Source of the DNA: Nitrospirota bacterium
GTDB lineage: Bacteria > Nitrospirota > CAKKRA01 > 9FT-COMBO-42-15
Assembly (NCBI GenBank): GCA_023248415.1
Contig: JAHFEP010000173.1
Span: forward strand, 1 to 6,267
Direction: 5' to 3'
DNA length: 6,267 nucleotides
The position numbers were made by a program, and so were the translations under genes. Within the stretch, counting starts at the first letter, position 1, and each line of letters begins with the position of its first letter. Below the pieces are notes generated by a model. The model was not told where the DNA came from, made no database searches, and was given only the letters and a program-made list of their open reading frames with translations. Below are positions 5,801 through 6,267 of this stretch, piece after piece.

Positions 5801-5804
5801 TCCT

Positions 5805-6074
5805 ATGAAGATTGTATGGGATGCCAATAAAGCAGCAGAAAACATTAAAAAGCACAAAATAGAATTTTAACATTCTGCGACAGCTCTTGATGACCCACTG
5901 GCAATAACCATAGAAAATAAACAACATGAGGAGCGCCGTTTTGCAACCATTGGAGCAGACCTTTTAGGCAGGATAATAATAATTGTATATGCCTATTCAG
6001 GAGGAGGAGTAAGAGGGTCTGGTCTACACCTTTGACAAGGCGACAAGGCTTGCTTCAAGGGAAATATGAAAGAG
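5805..6074 (+). pseudogene. brnT: Degraded BrnT-family toxin gene
   Basis: Translation from ATG 5805 gives MKIVWDANKAAENIKKHKIEF, the typical BrnT start (x-x-WD-x-x-K, then N-x-x-KH). A TAA at 5868-5870 interrupts it where the family normally has a Gln or Glu; one C-to-T change from CAA would create it. The same frame then resumes with HSATALDDPLAITIE, ERRFATIGADLLGRI and IIIIVYAY, the BrnT central strands, before degenerating at about 5998 and stopping at 6033-6035. The family's C-terminal motif is still visible in other frames: KATRLASRE at 6037-6063 (frame 1) and YERG from 6065 (frame 2), so at least two further indels are present. Intact BrnT is an RNase toxin of about 90 aa with a RelE-like fold, neutralised by BrnA. 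No BrnA-like gene follows. The locus is dead unless these are sequencing errors. Confidence 0.8.
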
Positions 6075-6170
6075 GGGACAGGCGTTTTTGTTCTGTCTTG
6101 CGAGAGAGAAAAAAGCACAGGCACATTGTAATAAGCAGCGCTGGTAGCGGTTGCATTTTATAGGGATTAT
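6075..6170. other. Non-coding spacer after the brnT relic
   Basis: No credible gene is seen here. GACAG at 6077-6081 can pair with CTGTC at 6093-6097 around an 11-nt loop containing T5, a weak hairpin. The place where a brnA antitoxin gene would normally start contains only a non-homologous open stretch in frame 2. Confidence 0.4.
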
Positions 6171-6207
6171 ATGGTAAACTTTAATAATAATCAAAAAGGA
6201 AAATTAG

Positions 6208-6267
6208 ATGAAAAAACAAGTAAAAAACCTGCAGCAAAGCCTGACAAGGTGGCAGGAGACTCACGCA
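6208..6267 (+). CDS. Start of an unidentified gene, cut by the window edge
   Basis: ATG 6208 is preceded by AAAGGA (6195-6200) at 7 nt, a good ribosome binding site, and opens a 20-codon reading frame that runs off the window (MKKQVKNLQQSLTRWQETHA). A competing start in another frame, ATG 6171 with AGGGA at 6162-6166, opens a Lys-, Pro- and Ala-rich frame that also runs off the end. The ribosome-site spacing favours 6208. A possible promoter, TTGCAT (6151-6156), 18 bp, TAAACT (6175-6180), would make 6171 unusable and also fits 6208. Neither peptide is long enough to assign a family; neither resembles the start of GatB. Confidence 0.4.
   Translation, partial: MKKQVKNLQQSLTRWQETHA

Noticed and set aside
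5771..5802. AT-rich repeats as a CRISPR fragment or replication origin iteron
   Set aside because: There are only two contiguous 11-bp units without spacers, and their overlap with a promoter explains them better.
5727..5927. Reverse-strand frame over the brnT relic
   Set aside because: The forward strand shows clear BrnT homology over the same bases; the reverse translation is an aromatic-rich shadow.
6208..6267. Displaced gatB or a brnA antitoxin gene at the right edge
   Set aside because: Neither edge reading frame resembles the GatB N-terminus or a BrnA ribbon-helix-helix protein in the residues visible.

Overview
The window looks like a chromosomal segment of an AT-leaning, probably Gram-negative bacterium, possibly an environmental genome. 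The evidence is an indirect-pathway tRNA amidotransferase (GatC, GatA), frequent TTG and GTG starts, heavy AGG/AGA arginine codon use in the housekeeping genes, and a secreted metalloprotease with an Sec signal peptide. The species cannot be named from the sequence.

Layout. (1) Positions 1-2266 are a compact housekeeping operon on the + strand: the 3' end of a UvrD/PcrA-type helicase, gatC (4-nt overlap), panD (TTG start) and gatA (GTG start). panD sits between the two amidotransferase genes, and gatB does not follow gatA. (2) Positions 2289-3837 are an accessory cassette that starts 22 nt after gatA. It holds an MNT-type nucleotidyltransferase and a HEPN protein that overlap by 22 nt (an antitoxin/toxin-like pair). 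A third gene overlaps the HEPN gene and has PD-(D/E)XK nuclease-like motifs and a Cys-rich C-terminus. The third gene ends inside what looks like a short, frameshifted copy of the MNT gene's 3' end. (3) Positions 3831-4121 encode a small two-helix, glycine-rich membrane protein. (4) Positions 4122-4368 are a spacer with a good sigma-70-like promoter (TTGACA, 17 bp, TATTTT). It drives (5) an exported M48 metallopeptidase with a Gln-rich coiled coil and a C-terminal SHOCT domain (4369-5637). This gene uses CGN for 20 of 23 arginines, unlike gatA (3 of 18), which suggests separate ancestry. (6) Positions 5638-6267 hold a weak terminator, a near-consensus promoter on an 11-bp tandem repeat, a decayed brnT toxin gene with an in-frame stop and later frame damage, and the start of an unidentified gene cut by the window edge.

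How it fits together. The first part serves translation fidelity (Gln-tRNA/Asn-tRNA formation) and coenzyme A precursor supply. Everything after gatA looks like stacked accessory DNA: two toxin-antitoxin-type loci, one apparently intact and one dead, a nuclease-like gene, a membrane protein and a foreign-looking protease. The boundary just after gatA, where gatB is often found, is the likeliest insertion point. The best candidate for an undescribed system is the overlapping MNT-HEPN-nuclease trio, perhaps with the adjoining membrane protein. That it works as one unit is inferred from gene overlap only.
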